DNA from: Yinghuangia elevatio | GTDB lineage: Bacteria; Actinomycetota; Actinomycetes; Streptomycetales; Streptomycetaceae | Direction of reading: 5' to 3' | Assembly: GCF_040649515.1 (NCBI RefSeq) | Contig: NZ_JBEZFP010000001.1 | Coordinates: forward strand, 62,001 to 126,000 | DNA: 64,000 nucleotides | In this document: positions 27,439 through 34,465 of the stretch, one piece after another | Layout: the number at the start of each line of letters is the position of its first letter | How positions within the stretch are numbered: the stretch's first letter is position 1 | Notes under the pieces: model-generated | Database searches by the model: none | Seen by the model: the letters and a program-made list of their open reading frames with translations, nothing else | What the model was told of the DNA's origin: nothing | Program-made: the position numbers and the translations under genes

Positions 27439-27861
27439 ATGTGCCGCTGGAAGCCCGCGAGAGGTGATGCCCCCTGCCGCGTAGACCCCGCCCCCCGGTG
27501 CCCGATCCCGGGCTGTCCCGAGACGACGACGGGCGGGCAGTGCGCGAAGCACCGCAAGGAAGCCGAGCAACGACGCGCACCGACGTCCGATGACCGGTAC
27601 GCGTCCGCCCGGTGGAAGCGTCGCCGGCGGGCGTTCCTGTACGCGAACCCGTGGTGCGTGCTGTGCGCCCACCCGGCCACGGTCGCGGACCACTTCCCTT
27701 CGAGCCGACGGCAGTTGATCGCCGCTGGTGTGGCGGACCCCGACGCGCCCGAGCGGCTGCGGGCGTTGTGCTCGCCGTGCCACAACCGCGAGACCGCGAA
27801 GCGTCAGCCCGGCGGATGGGCAGCGGAACGCCGCTCGGCGCGCGAGTCCGGCCAGAGCTGA
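27439..27861 (+). CDS. HNH endonuclease, element-borne
   Basis: This is a small phage-type HNH nuclease of about 140 aa. N-terminal zinc-type cysteines (RCPIPGCP ... GGQCAKHRK) precede the HNH core: NPWCVLCAHPATVADHFPSS ... LRALCSPCHNRET, giving two CxxC pairs, the His of VADHF and the final HN. Such nucleases often lie next to phage terminase genes, but none is present here. The start is uncertain; the frame is open to 27331. A GC-rich terminator follows. Confidence 0.82.
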   Translation: MCRWKPARGDAPCRVDPAPRCPIPGCPETTTGGQCAKHRKEAEQRRAPTSDDRYASARWKRRRRAFLYANPWCVLCAHPATVADHFPSSRRQLIAAGVADPDAPERLRALCSPCHNRETAKRQPGGWAAERRSARESGQS

Positions 27862-27892
27862 CCAGCTTGACCAGGCGGTGACCCCCTCCCGC

Positions 27893-27918
27893 CCCAGAGA
27901 TCAGGCGGCAGGGAGGGG
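27893..27918 (+). terminator. Terminator after the HNH gene
   Basis: Arms CCCCTCCC (27893-27900) and GGGAGGGG (27911-27918), with inner GCC/GGC pairing, are followed by AATTTT, 31 bp after the HNH stop. Confidence 0.65.
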
Positions 27919-27994
27919 AATTTTCCGCATGGCTCATTGCGCCGTTCTTGCGGACGTCACGTGCATGCCATGTCAGCGAGCTCAGCGCACCACC

Positions 27995-28031
27995 GCCCCG
28001 CCCGGAACCACGTCGTTCCGAGCGGGGCTTT
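27995..28031. terminator. Strong intrinsic terminator, convergent
   Basis: GCCCCGC-C-CGGAAC (27995-28008) pairs with GTTCCG-A-GCGGGGC (28014-28027), followed by TTTT. It separates the HNH gene from the convergent XRE gene ending at 28050 and could serve both. Confidence 0.8.
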
Positions 28032-28049
28032 TCGTCGTCTTTGGCTGGA

Positions 28050-28898
28050 TCAGTCGAGAGAGGCCAGCGCCGTCGCGATCAGCGATCGTGCCGCAGCCCC
28101 GCGCATCGCGCTCCTGGACTGCCGTTCAAACGCCCGGGCGTACAGCTCAACCTGGCTCGGCTGGGTGAGAGTGGAAGCGGCATCCAAGGTGTCCGCGTGC
28201 ACCCTGGCGTCATCGAAGATGGTGAAGGTCGGCATCGGCCACACGTTGCGCTGCGCTGAGAACGGGATGATGCCCACGGCGACGTTTTGAAGGTCCATCA
28301 CTGCCAGCAGGTGGCCCAGTTGCGCGGCCATGGTCTCTACGCTGCACAGCCGGTAGCGCAACACCGACTCTTCTAGGACGAACGAGAATCGACGCGCGCC
28401 GTTGCTCAGCACTGTGTTACGCCTCATTCGGGCTGCCACGGCGTCGCGCACATCATCCGGGGTTCCCCGGAAGTTCGCGATAGTCGACAACAGTGCCGTG
28501 GCGTAGCCGGGCGTCTGGAGGAAACCGGGGATCACATCGGATACGTAGACTCTGAACACGCCAGTTTGCTGATAGACATCCCCCGCGGACTCTTGCAGAC
28601 GGCGCAGGCCCGTGCGCTGGAGTTGCCTCCACTGGACATGAGCATCCGCGGATTGTCGGTTTGCTGCTATCAAGTCGGGGACCTGATCGTCAGCCCCACA
28701 GGCTCGGCACCACGCCTTGATGTCCGCGTCGGACGGCGGGGTTTTCGCGTTCTCGATCCGCGATGACTTCGACTCCGACCATCGGCATCGGATGGCCAGC
28801 TCTCTCCCGGTGATCCCTGCATCCTTCCGGATCTCGCGCAGACGTCCGGCAAGATCTTCGCGAGCCTTTTGGACGCGTGAAGACGGATGCAGGGGCAT
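28050..28898 (-). CDS. XRE-DUF5753 helix-turn-helix regulator, element-borne
   Basis: This 282-aa actinomycete regulator has an N-terminal Cro-type HTH (GITGRELAIRCRWSESKSSRIENAK) followed by the DUF5753 effector domain (VYVSDVIPGFLQTPGYATALL ... LEESVLRYRL ... VGIIPF ... WPMPTFTIFDDARVH). Members of this class pair with small DUF397-like or other acidic partner proteins. Here it follows DUF6879 and an 84-aa gene on the same strand, 12 bp apart from DUF6879, forming a triad. It probably regulates the triad or element functions. Confidence 0.9.
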   Translation of the reverse strand: MPLHPSSRVQKAREDLAGRLREIRKDAGITGRELAIRCRWSESKSSRIENAKTPPSDADIKAWCRACGADDQVPDLIAANRQSADAHVQWRQLQRTGLRRLQESAGDVYQQTGVFRVYVSDVIPGFLQTPGYATALLSTIANFRGTPDDVRDAVAARMRRNTVLSNGARRFSFVLEESVLRYRLCSVETMAAQLGHLLAVMDLQNVAVGIIPFSAQRNVWPMPTFTIFDDARVHADTLDAASTLTQPSQVELYARAFERQSRSAMRGAAARSLIATALASLD

Positions 28899-28910
28899 CG
28901 ACCGAGCCCG

Positions 28911-29426
28911 TCAGATCTCGTACAAGCGGTGCGGAATTGCGCGCTCCCAGACCGATTCAAACGCAGCGGCACACAGCTTCACCGTTTCCGGATCTGCCGT
29001 GATCTCATCTTCGACCACTGCGCCATCACCCGAGAAGTGATGCACCCGAAGCAGCGCCCCATCAAACAGCCAAAAGTCATTGCCCGGGAGAGCAATACTC
29101 GTAGCCTGCCGACGCGGCAGCCATCGGACGTCCTCACCCGCCGTGATGTTGGCGTGAGTCACGTAGTGCTCCCAGCGGACATACTCCGACACGGGCTCGG
29201 AGACCACGCGCGCCCTGCGAATGACCACACCCCGAGCCACGGCGTCGGCGATCGTCTGGTCATACGGGTGCCACCACGATGCCCGGTTCTGCCAATCGAT
29301 CCGATCGCCGCGCTTCCATGCTTCGAACCGATCCGTAGGGGCGTATGAGTCGCGCAACTCCAGATGGACAGCGCTGCGTTCACACCGGCCAAGCAACTCA
29401 GCGAAGCTGGGCACGCTCGACGGCAT
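28911..29426 (-). CDS. DUF6879-family protein, element-borne
   Basis: This 171-aa protein has the pattern of actinomycete proteins found next to XRE-DUF5753 regulators: HLELRDSYAPTDRFEAWKRGD, VVSEPVSEYVRWEHYVT, AGEDVRWLPRRQATSIALPGNDFWLFD. The ATG at 29426 is preferred over GTG 29429 because GGGAGG sits six bases upstream. It overlaps the upstream 84-aa gene by 29 bp. Biochemical function is unknown; the tight coupling suggests a complex with the regulator. Confidence 0.82.
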   Translation of the reverse strand: MPSSVPSFAELLGRCERSAVHLELRDSYAPTDRFEAWKRGDRIDWQNRASWWHPYDQTIADAVARGVVIRRARVVSEPVSEYVRWEHYVTHANITAGEDVRWLPRRQATSIALPGNDFWLFDGALLRVHHFSGDGAVVEDEITADPETVKLCAAAFESVWERAIPHRLYEI

Positions 29427-29652
29427 CACACGCCTCCCTGATCTTCGGGATCATCCGAGCCGGAAGCCTAATGATCGCCTCGTCATCAGGCACGGGACCA
29501 TTCGCGGGGCTGGTCGCCTCGCACTCCGCCTGAGTCTCGGGGCTGGGCTTCCACCCTTGGAACAAGATCTCTTGAGCTTCCGTGTCTGCCCACACGGTGG
29601 GGCAGTGGTCCCGGTCAGTGTTGGGGTCGATTCCTACGAACTCTACGGCCAT
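29398..29652 (-). CDS. Small conserved protein of the XRE/DUF6879 triad (84 aa)
   Basis: This acidic 84-aa protein (MAVEFVGIDPNTDRDHCPTV ... WADTEAQEILFQGWKP ... IIRLPARMIPKIREACDAVE) heads the minus-strand triad. The ATG at 29652 has GGGGGTG six bases upstream; the ATG at 29667 has none. The last 29 bp overlap DUF6879. Its type recurs beside DUF5753 regulators in streptomycetes, similar in position to DUF397 proteins. The function is unknown. Confidence 0.72.
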   Translation of the reverse strand: MAVEFVGIDPNTDRDHCPTVWADTEAQEILFQGWKPSPETQAECEATSPANGPVPDDEAIIRLPARMIPKIREACDAVERAQLR

Positions 29653-29838
29653 GGCCGGCACCCCCATCTAGGCGCTTGCTCAGACTTGCATGAGCCTTGC
29701 TGAACAGCACAGATGACGTCAACAGTGCTATCAGCCATCCCAATTGGCGTGCAAACACATGCAAGTTCGTAGAGCAGTGACTCGACCCCTCCCTACGGTC
29801 ATTCCAATGACCAGGTCCCGATCCGGGAGGGGCGCATC

Positions 29839-29970
29839 GTGATCGACCCGGCATCCACACGACTTCCGATCGGGACGCGTGCGCGCCGAGTGCTGGTGAT
29901 TCGCGCTGTCCGCGCTCCGCATCGGCGGCGAGATGCGTGCAGCTCGCATGCGCTTCGGGATGCGTCATGA
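29839..29970 (+). CDS. Small basic 43-aa protein coupled to the next gene
   Basis: GTG at 29839 has GGGAGGGG six bases upstream. The product (IDPASTRLPIGTRARRVLVI ...) is Arg-rich. Its TGA overlaps the next ATG as ATGA, so it probably couples translation of the 95-aa gene; it may be a real small protein or a leader peptide. It opens the plus-strand unit divergent from the XRE triad. Confidence 0.5.
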   Translation: MIDPASTRLPIGTRARRVLVIRAVRAPHRRRDACSSHALRDAS

Positions 29971-30254
29971 CTGCTCGTTTCGTAGCCGGCCCCGATGGCG
30001 TCTCCGACGAAGCCCCGCGCGCCCTGCCGCGCCCCGTGCAACCGGAGCCAGCCGCGACAGGCCCAATCCGCGTAGGTCAATGGGTTGTCCCTCTGCCCGG
30101 GAAGGGCCCTGACGTCCCGGCCGGGCTCGTTGACGAGATCTACGCCTATGCCGAGCTGCGCGGCGAGTCCGTGCTGAAGATCCGCGTAGGCGGCAACGGA
30201 GTTCCGTACGTCGCGTTCGCATCCGAGGTCCGCCGAGTCCCGGCGCCGAGCTAA
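29967..30254 (+). CDS. Hypothetical protein, element-borne (95 aa)
   Basis: The product contains IRVGQWVVPLPGKGPDVPAG, LVDEIYAYAELRGESVLKIRVGGNGVPYVAF and looks like a small beta-barrel fold. No transmembrane or signal segment is present. The start overlaps the upstream 43-aa ORF stop (ATGA). A 9-bp-stem hairpin follows. The function is not recognised. Confidence 0.7.
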   Translation: MTARFVAGPDGVSDEAPRALPRPVQPEPAATGPIRVGQWVVPLPGKGPDVPAGLVDEIYAYAELRGESVLKIRVGGNGVPYVAFASEVRRVPAPS

Positions 30255-30263
30255 CCCACAATC

Positions 30264-30300
30264 CCCCGTCCGGGCGTTGGGGCAGTGCGAACGGACGGGG
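30264..30300 (+). terminator. Hairpin between the 95-aa and 146-aa genes
   Basis: Arms CCCCGTCCG (30264-30272) and CGGACGGGG (30292-30300) enclose a 19-nt loop; the T-run is weak (TTCC). It may be an attenuator or terminator. Confidence 0.5.
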
Positions 30301-30339
30301 TTCCACTCGCAGCACTTCTAGTGAAAGGTGGCCCGATCC

Positions 30340-30780
30340 ATGACCAATCTCATGGTGGACGCCCGACCAGCAGTGCACGTATCCGCCGCTCTCCGTGCGC
30401 GGCTGTCTGCACGCATCCAGTCCGAACGCCCGGAGATCGGCGCCGAACTCGCCGACCGCATTGTGTCCGGTACCGCAGTGTTCCTGGCGGTCAGCGCCGC
30501 CAACCCCGTGCAACGCATGACGCCGTCCGCGCTGATCGACGTTGGTTGGCACGCATGGGTGCTTCACACCCGCGACTACGCCGAGTTCTGCGCCACGCTC
30601 GGGCGTTTCGTTCACCACGTACCCACCGACGAAGCGCGCCCGGCGACAGAAGGTCGTGCGGAGGTCACCCGCACGGCAGACCTGATCAAGTCGGCCGGGT
30701 ATCCGGTCGATGCGGAATTGTGGGCGGTCGCCGGCGCGGACTGCTCGCAATGTCACGCGGGGTGCAGCGACAGCCCGTGA
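30340..30780 (+). CDS. Conserved hypothetical protein, element-borne (146 aa)
   Basis: This mostly helical 146-aa protein has a conserved-looking block, LIDVGWHAWVLHTRDY AEFC, and a C-terminal cysteine cluster (GADCSQCHAGCSDSP). The His/Trp/Tyr block and Cys cluster suggest metal binding, but no catalytic role can be assigned. GAAAGGTGG precedes the ATG by several bases. Similar proteins occur in streptomycete accessory regions. It is followed by a strong terminator. Confidence 0.7.
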   Translation: MTNLMVDARPAVHVSAALRARLSARIQSERPEIGAELADRIVSGTAVFLAVSAANPVQRMTPSALIDVGWHAWVLHTRDYAEFCATLGRFVHHVPTDEARPATEGRAEVTRTADLIKSAGYPVDAELWAVAGADCSQCHAGCSDSP

Positions 30781-30786
30781 TCCTGC

Positions 30787-30835
30787 CTCGGCGCCCCGGC
30801 TGACACACCCTGCCGACCGGGGCGCCGAGCGCTTT
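30787..30835 (+). terminator. Intrinsic terminator upstream of the kinase
   Basis: Perfect 13-bp arms CTCGGCGCCCCGG (30787-30799) and CCGGGGCGCCGAG (30817-30829) are followed by CGCTTT. It separates the 146-aa gene from the kinase. Confidence 0.8.
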
Positions 30836-30858
30836 CACCTATCGAAGGAGTGCGAAGC

Positions 30859-31749
30859 ATGCCCCGCCGTGAGCCGTGGGAGGCCCTGCCGGAAGGCGTG
30901 CGCCGGGCCGTCGAGCGCCACACTGGACGCGTCCGATCCGCGACCGCCCCGGAGCACGGTCGATTGTCCGAGTTCTCCGCGCGGCTTGAGACCGAGCATG
31001 GCCCGGTGTTCTGCAAGGGCGTCCGAACCGATCGGCCGTATGCGTCAGGACACCGCAACGAAGTCGAGCTAGCAGGCTTCCTGCCCGCGGCAGTTGCCCC
31101 GCTGATGTTGTGGACGATCGAGCGGGACGGGTGGCTATTACTCGGCTCCGAACTAGCCGCAGGACAGCCGGCGAGCCTCGCCCCCGGATCGCCCGATCTC
31201 GCAGCCGTCCGCGGCCTGGTCGTCACCATGGCGCAGGAACTCACCCCCTGTCCGGCCGTCGCACGCGACCTAACCGAGCGGTGGGCGAACGCGCCGAGTT
31301 GGTCGGTCCTCTACGTCAACCCGCCCGGCGACCTTGACCCATGGGCGTACGAGAACATCGGCACGTTGGCCACGCTCGAACGTCGTCTTTCGCTGGCTGG
31401 CAACACGTTGGCGCACGTCGACTTGAACCCCGGGAACGTGTTGGTGAACGGTGCACACGCGCTCGCGGTCGATTGGGCGTGGGCATCCCGCGGTCCCGTG
31501 TGGCTCGATCCGGCGTACCTGGTGACAAGGCTCATCGCACACGGTCACACGCCCAAGGAGGCGGAAGCGTGGGCGAGCACCATCCCCGCGTTTGCCGGCG
31601 CGTCCGATGACGACCTGACGCGCTTCGCCGCGCGGCTGTCGGGCATGTGGGAGTTCGTGACACGTACGCCGAAGGCGGGTCCGATGGCGCGGCAGCTTGC
31701 CAGCGTGGCACTGAATTGGGCGCGCTACCGGATTGAGGGAGCTGGCTAG
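30859..31749 (+). CDS. APH-like (aminoglycoside/choline kinase fold) phosphotransferase with a TTA codon
   Basis: This 296-aa protein has the protein-kinase-like APH fold. The catalytic loop is HVDLNPGNVLV (His-x-Asp ... Asn) and the Mg-binding Asp lies in ALAVDWAWAS; the N-lobe is short with FCKGV as a possible ATP-Lys region. The true substrate is unknown, and antibiotic resistance should not be assumed. AAGGAG lies about eight bases upstream of ATG. Codon 94 (31138-31140) is TTA, which in streptomycetes depends on the bldA tRNA, so expression may be limited to late growth. Confidence 0.85.
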   Translation: MPRREPWEALPEGVRRAVERHTGRVRSATAPEHGRLSEFSARLETEHGPVFCKGVRTDRPYASGHRNEVELAGFLPAAVAPLMLWTIERDGWLLLGSELAAGQPASLAPGSPDLAAVRGLVVTMAQELTPCPAVARDLTERWANAPSWSVLYVNPPGDLDPWAYENIGTLATLERRLSLAGNTLAHVDLNPGNVLVNGAHALAVDWAWASRGPVWLDPAYLVTRLIAHGHTPKEAEAWASTIPAFAGASDDDLTRFAARLSGMWEFVTRTPKAGPMARQLASVALNWARYRIEGAG

Positions 31750-31764
31750 GCGCCGACGTCGGCG

Positions 31765-32043
31765 TCAGGCGGACTCGTTCGCGCCCGCTTTGTCTGTGCT
31801 GCTCGCACGATCAAGAACGTAACTGCCGCGCCCAACGACCGTTTCGACGTATCCGGCGTCGCGCAGCCAGCGCACCGCATTGCGCACGGTGTTCCGGGCG
31901 ACCCCGTACGCCTCGCACAGCTCCTTTTCCGAGGGAATCGGAGCGCCGACGGCAAACACGCCCGCAGTGATGTCCGCGACCAGGTAAGCCGCGATCTGGC
32001 GATACGGCGGTGACGGTGAACGGTGGTCAATCTCGCGCGCCAT
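31765..32043 (-). CDS. Short GntR-family regulator
   Basis: This 92-aa protein is only the GntR winged-helix domain: PPYRQIAAYLVADITAGVFAVGAPIPSEKELCEAYGVARNTVRNAVRWLRDAGYVETVVGRGSYV is the family core in order. No effector-binding domain follows. It converges on the kinase and is divergent from the last two cargo genes. The intervening region holds CCTATAC repeats that are probable operators. It may keep element genes silent, as KorSA-type GntR proteins do in other actinomycete elements. Confidence 0.88.
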   Translation of the reverse strand: MAREIDHRSPSPPYRQIAAYLVADITAGVFAVGAPIPSEKELCEAYGVARNTVRNAVRWLRDAGYVETVVGRGSYVLDRASSTDKAGANESA

Positions 32044-32078
32044 GCCAGAACTCTAGACGTCGAGCCATCCCGCTTGTC

Positions 32079-32128
32079 CCTATACGTACCTATACAGGAC
32101 TGAGCAGACATAGACAGACCTATACAGG
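32079..32128. promoter_or_regulatory. Repeated CCTATACAGG boxes, probable GntR operators
   Basis: CCTATACGTA (32079-32088), CCTATACAGG (32089-32098) and CCTATACAGG (32119-32128) lie 36-85 bp upstream of the GntR start and upstream of the divergent cargo gene. Adjacent boxes are spaced 10 bp and then 30 bp, i.e. on one helix face. Confidence 0.6.
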
Positions 32129-32212
32129 TTGGCTTACCGTCGAAAACGAAAGGCCCCGGCGACCGCTGGAACGGCCCCGGGGTGTGGCCATCAGCTTTAG
32201 GGAGCTGACGAC

Positions 32213-32584
32213 GTGAGCAATCGTATTGCCCGACTCTTCGTATGGATGCTCGACCTCATAGCCCCGCAGAAGTCGACGCGAAAGCATGCGCGACCCGGTG
32301 GGCAGACCCATCCGCAGCCGCCCCGCCCCTCAGGTGCCCCGCGTCCTCCGAAGCACCACGCGCCGACGCCCGCCGGACAACACGAACCCACCGTGCCCCC
32401 GGCGGACCTCACCCCACTGAACGGCTTTGCCGTCGCCATGGTGCGCCCCTATCTCGTCAGGGCGTGGGAGCGCCGCGAGCTGGCAGAGCAGCAGAAGCGA
32501 CGCGACGAACTCGAACAGGCAGTGTCCTCGGGTCCGGTTGTCGACTACAGGGTGAGCGGTCGCGCAGCGGGGGTGTTCGCATGA
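32213..32584 (+). CDS. Hypothetical actinomycete accessory protein (123 aa)
   Basis: An N-terminal basic/hydrophobic helix (IARLFVWMLDLIAPQ), a Pro/His-rich middle and a C-terminal charged helix (FAVAMVRPYLVRAWERRELAEQQKRRDELEQAV) are visible. This architecture recurs in streptomycete mobile or accessory regions without known function. GTG at 32213 has AGGGAG upstream. Its stop overlaps the next ATG (ATGA). Confidence 0.72.
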   Translation: MSNRIARLFVWMLDLIAPQKSTRKHARPGGQTHPQPPRPSGAPRPPKHHAPTPAGQHEPTVPPADLTPLNGFAVAMVRPYLVRAWERRELAEQQKRRDELEQAVSSGPVVDYRVSGRAAGVFA

Positions 32585-32769
32585 GGCGCCCACCGCTCCG
32601 GACATGTCACCTCTGCCGCCGTCAGACCCGCGCTGTGCGCAGGGTTCGGGGCATCGACACCCGCGCCCTGTCCGGCGCCATCTGGGCGCTGTACGTGTGC
32701 CGTGATGGCTGCCCCGCCGGCGAGCCCGCCGAGGTCGAGCCCACGTCCCGCCAGACCATCGCCAGCTAA
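32581..32769 (+). CDS. Small Cys-motif protein, element-borne (62 aa)
   Basis: ATG overlaps the previous stop (ATGA). The sequence has TCHLCRRQ near the N-terminus and VCRDGCP later, a possible zinc site. It is the last element gene, 14 bp before the attR arm. The function is unknown. Confidence 0.65.
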   Translation: MRRPPLRTCHLCRRQTRAVRRVRGIDTRALSGAIWALYVCRDGCPAGEPAEVEPTSRQTIAS

Positions 32770-32782
32770 CCCCGTCCACCCA

Positions 32783-32828
32783 CGCTTAGTCACTCTTGTT
32801 CGTCGTGCTCGACGAGGCGTACGCCATC
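32783..32828. other. attR attachment site
   Basis: The element arm CGCTTAGTCACTCT (32783-32796) plus TGTTCGTC leads to GT (32805-32806), then host coding sequence resumes with GCTCGACGAGG. Combining the element halves gives a 46-bp attP with 22 bp on each side of GT and 14-bp inverted repeats at its ends. Confidence 0.82.
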
Positions 32829-33101
32829 CGCATCGCGCGCGACTGGAACGTGCCGGCGAGCGGCTCCGGCTACGTCACGCGGTTCGAGGTCGACTCGGAG
32901 TTCCTGGGCAGGTACCCGGTCCGGCAGGTCGGCGGCCGGACGATCCTCGAGCTGTGGGTGCCCGCCGAGGAGTTGGCGGAGTTCAACACGCACATCGTCG
33001 GCGTCATCGAGGTGGTGCACGAGTTCCACGGCGGCGACGCCGGCAACGGGGAACGCCAGGCCGCGGGCCCCGGGACGGGCGCCGGGGTCAGCGCAGACTG
33101 A
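32807..33101 (+). pseudogene. 3' half of the gene split by the element
   Basis: The frame LDEAYAIRIARDWNVPASG ... YPVRQVGGRTILELWVPAEE ... IVGVIEVVHEFHGG continues the coding sequence that starts at 23379. It has no own ribosome site or plausible start (TTG/GTG in the attR arm only), so it is probably silent. Its 3' end overlaps the convergent EEP-family gene by 14 bp. Confidence 0.88.
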
Positions 33102-33903
33102 CGAGCGCCTGCACCGGCCAGTGGTCGGACGGGTGCAGGCCGTCCTCGGTGAAGGTGTTGACGCCGGCCCGTGCGATGTCCCAGTGCCGGTCCGCGAGGA
33201 TCCAGTCGATGCGGCGGCCCGGCACGGGGTCGGTGTAGCCGTTCCACGTGCGCACGTCCTCGCTCAGCCGCTCCTTGGCCGTCGTCCACGCGTCGCGGAA
33301 GAGGCCGTCGTCGGTGAGCACCCGGTAGGGCCGTGCCTCGGGGGCGGCGGCGTTGAAGTCGCCGGTCACGAGCACGGGCCGCCGGGCGCGGTGCAGTTTG
33401 CGCGTGGTGAGTCTGCGTACGAAGTGCGCGCTGCGCAGCCGGGCGAGCGCAGAGAAGTGGTCGAAGTGCGTGTTGACCACTGCGAACTCGCGGTCCGAGG
33501 TGCGGTCGCGGAAGGCCGCCCAGGTGAGCATGCGCGGATGCTGGACGTTGCCCCACGTCCGGGAACCGATCAGCTTCGGGACGGTGGAGAGCCAGAGGTG
33601 GTCGTACTCGATCACATCCAGGCGCGTGAAGTCGTAGAAGATCGCGGTGTACTCGGACTTGCTGCCGCCCGAACGGCCGAGACCGATCCAGTCGTACGTC
33701 GGCCGCAGCGTCTCCGCGAGATCCCTGATGTGGTGCCACTTGCCCTCTTGGGTGCCGAGCACCGTCGGCTGCTCGTCGCGCAGCAACTGCTCGACGACCG
33801 GCCGCCGGTCCGCCCACCGGTGCGGCGGCAGGTCCTCGGGGCCTCGGAGGTTGAGCGACATGATGTGCACGCTGCCCGGCACGGCGGGACCGATGAACGG
33901 CAT
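33088..33903 (-). CDS. Endonuclease/exonuclease/phosphatase-family protein
   Basis: This 271-aa member of the EEP superfamily (DNase I/sphingomyelinase fold) shows the metal and catalytic motifs in order: SLNLRG, TQEGKW (metal Glu), NTHFDH, TGDFNAA and SDHWPV (catalytic Asp-His). No signal peptide is evident, so it is probably cytosolic. The substrate could be nucleic acid, phosphoester or phosphoinositide-like. ATG at 33903 is preceded by GAGAGG. It is convergent with the split-gene remnant and divergent from the acetyltransferase. Confidence 0.88.
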   Translation of the reverse strand: MPFIGPAVPGSVHIMSLNLRGPEDLPPHRWADRRPVVEQLLRDEQPTVLGTQEGKWHHIRDLAETLRPTYDWIGLGRSGGSKSEYTAIFYDFTRLDVIEYDHLWLSTVPKLIGSRTWGNVQHPRMLTWAAFRDRTSDREFAVVNTHFDHFSALARLRSAHFVRRLTTRKLHRARRPVLVTGDFNAAAPEARPYRVLTDDGLFRDAWTTAKERLSEDVRTWNGYTDPVPGRRIDWILADRHWDIARAGVNTFTEDGLHPSDHWPVQALVSLR

Positions 33904-33995
33904 GTCGGGAGTCCTCTCGGCGGTCGCCCACTGATCCTCACACCGATCGGCGCCGCACGCCTGCCGGACGCGCCGCGGTCGCATAGGGTCCGGGA

Positions 33996-34445
33996 ATGCC
34001 GATCATCCGAGGAAAATACGAGCTCGACGACGCCCCCACCCGGATCGACAGGGACGCCGTATGGGCGTTTCTGTCCACCTCCGCCTATTGGGGCAAGTGG
34101 CGCGAACGCCCACATCTTGAACGCCAGTTGGACGTGTCGTGGCGCGTCGTGGGCGCGTACCGGACCGAGGACGGAGCCATGGTCGGGTTCGCGCGCGCGG
34201 TCTCCGACGGCGTGTCGTTCGCGTACCTCGCGGACGTCTACGTGCTGCCGGAGGCGCGCGGGCACGGGCTCGGACAGGAACTGGTGCGCGTGATGGTCGA
34301 GGAGGGCGACGGCCGCGACTTCCGCTGGATGCTGCACACCGACGACGCACACGGACTCTACGCGCGGTTCGGCTTCGCCCCGCCGGACCACATGTACCTG
34401 GAGCGGCCCGGAAGCCAGGCCGCCCGCGGCCGTTCCGTCAGCTGA
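33996..34445 (+). CDS. GNAT-family N-acetyltransferase
   Basis: This 149-aa GNAT enzyme shows acetyl-CoA-binding motif A as LADVYVLPEARGHGLGQELV (the RGHGLG pyrophosphate loop) and motif B near LYARFGFAPPDHMYLER. The substrate is unknown. It is a stand-alone gene. Confidence 0.9.
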   Translation: MPIIRGKYELDDAPTRIDRDAVWAFLSTSAYWGKWRERPHLERQLDVSWRVVGAYRTEDGAMVGFARAVSDGVSFAYLADVYVLPEARGHGLGQELVRVMVEEGDGRDFRWMLHTDDAHGLYARFGFAPPDHMYLERPGSQAARGRSVS

Positions 34446-34465
34446 TCACCGGTGCGCGCACGTGC

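Larger units (their letters stand above)
23501..32806. mobile_element. Integrated serine-integrase element, 9,306 bp
   Basis: Boundaries are set by the split host gene. The element is bounded by attL/attR sharing GTGC, with an integrase gene starting 45 bp inside attL. Base composition inside is visibly less GC-rich than the flanks (notably 28-31 kb). Contents: integrase (frameshifted), four small genes, a two-repeat protein, HNH nuclease, XRE-DUF5753 triad, small coupled genes, APH-like kinase, GntR repressor and two coupled small genes. No RepSA/primase-polymerase, TraB/FtsK, capsid or terminase gene is recognisable, so it is either a minimal or satellite-like element or a decayed integrative element. 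Confidence 0.88.

Noticed and set aside
27929..28168. Plus-strand ORF starting MAHCAVLADV
   Set aside because: It runs through a strong terminator hairpin and antisense into the XRE-DUF5753 gene; no family signal.
30859..31749. Calling the kinase an antibiotic-resistance gene
   Set aside because: The catalytic loop shows the APH fold only; many such proteins phosphorylate other small molecules and no specificity residues are recognisable.
32797..33101. Independent gene starting in attR (MFVVLDEAY...)
   Set aside because: The first residues are encoded by the element arm, no ribosome site exists, and the rest is clearly the 3' half of the interrupted gene.
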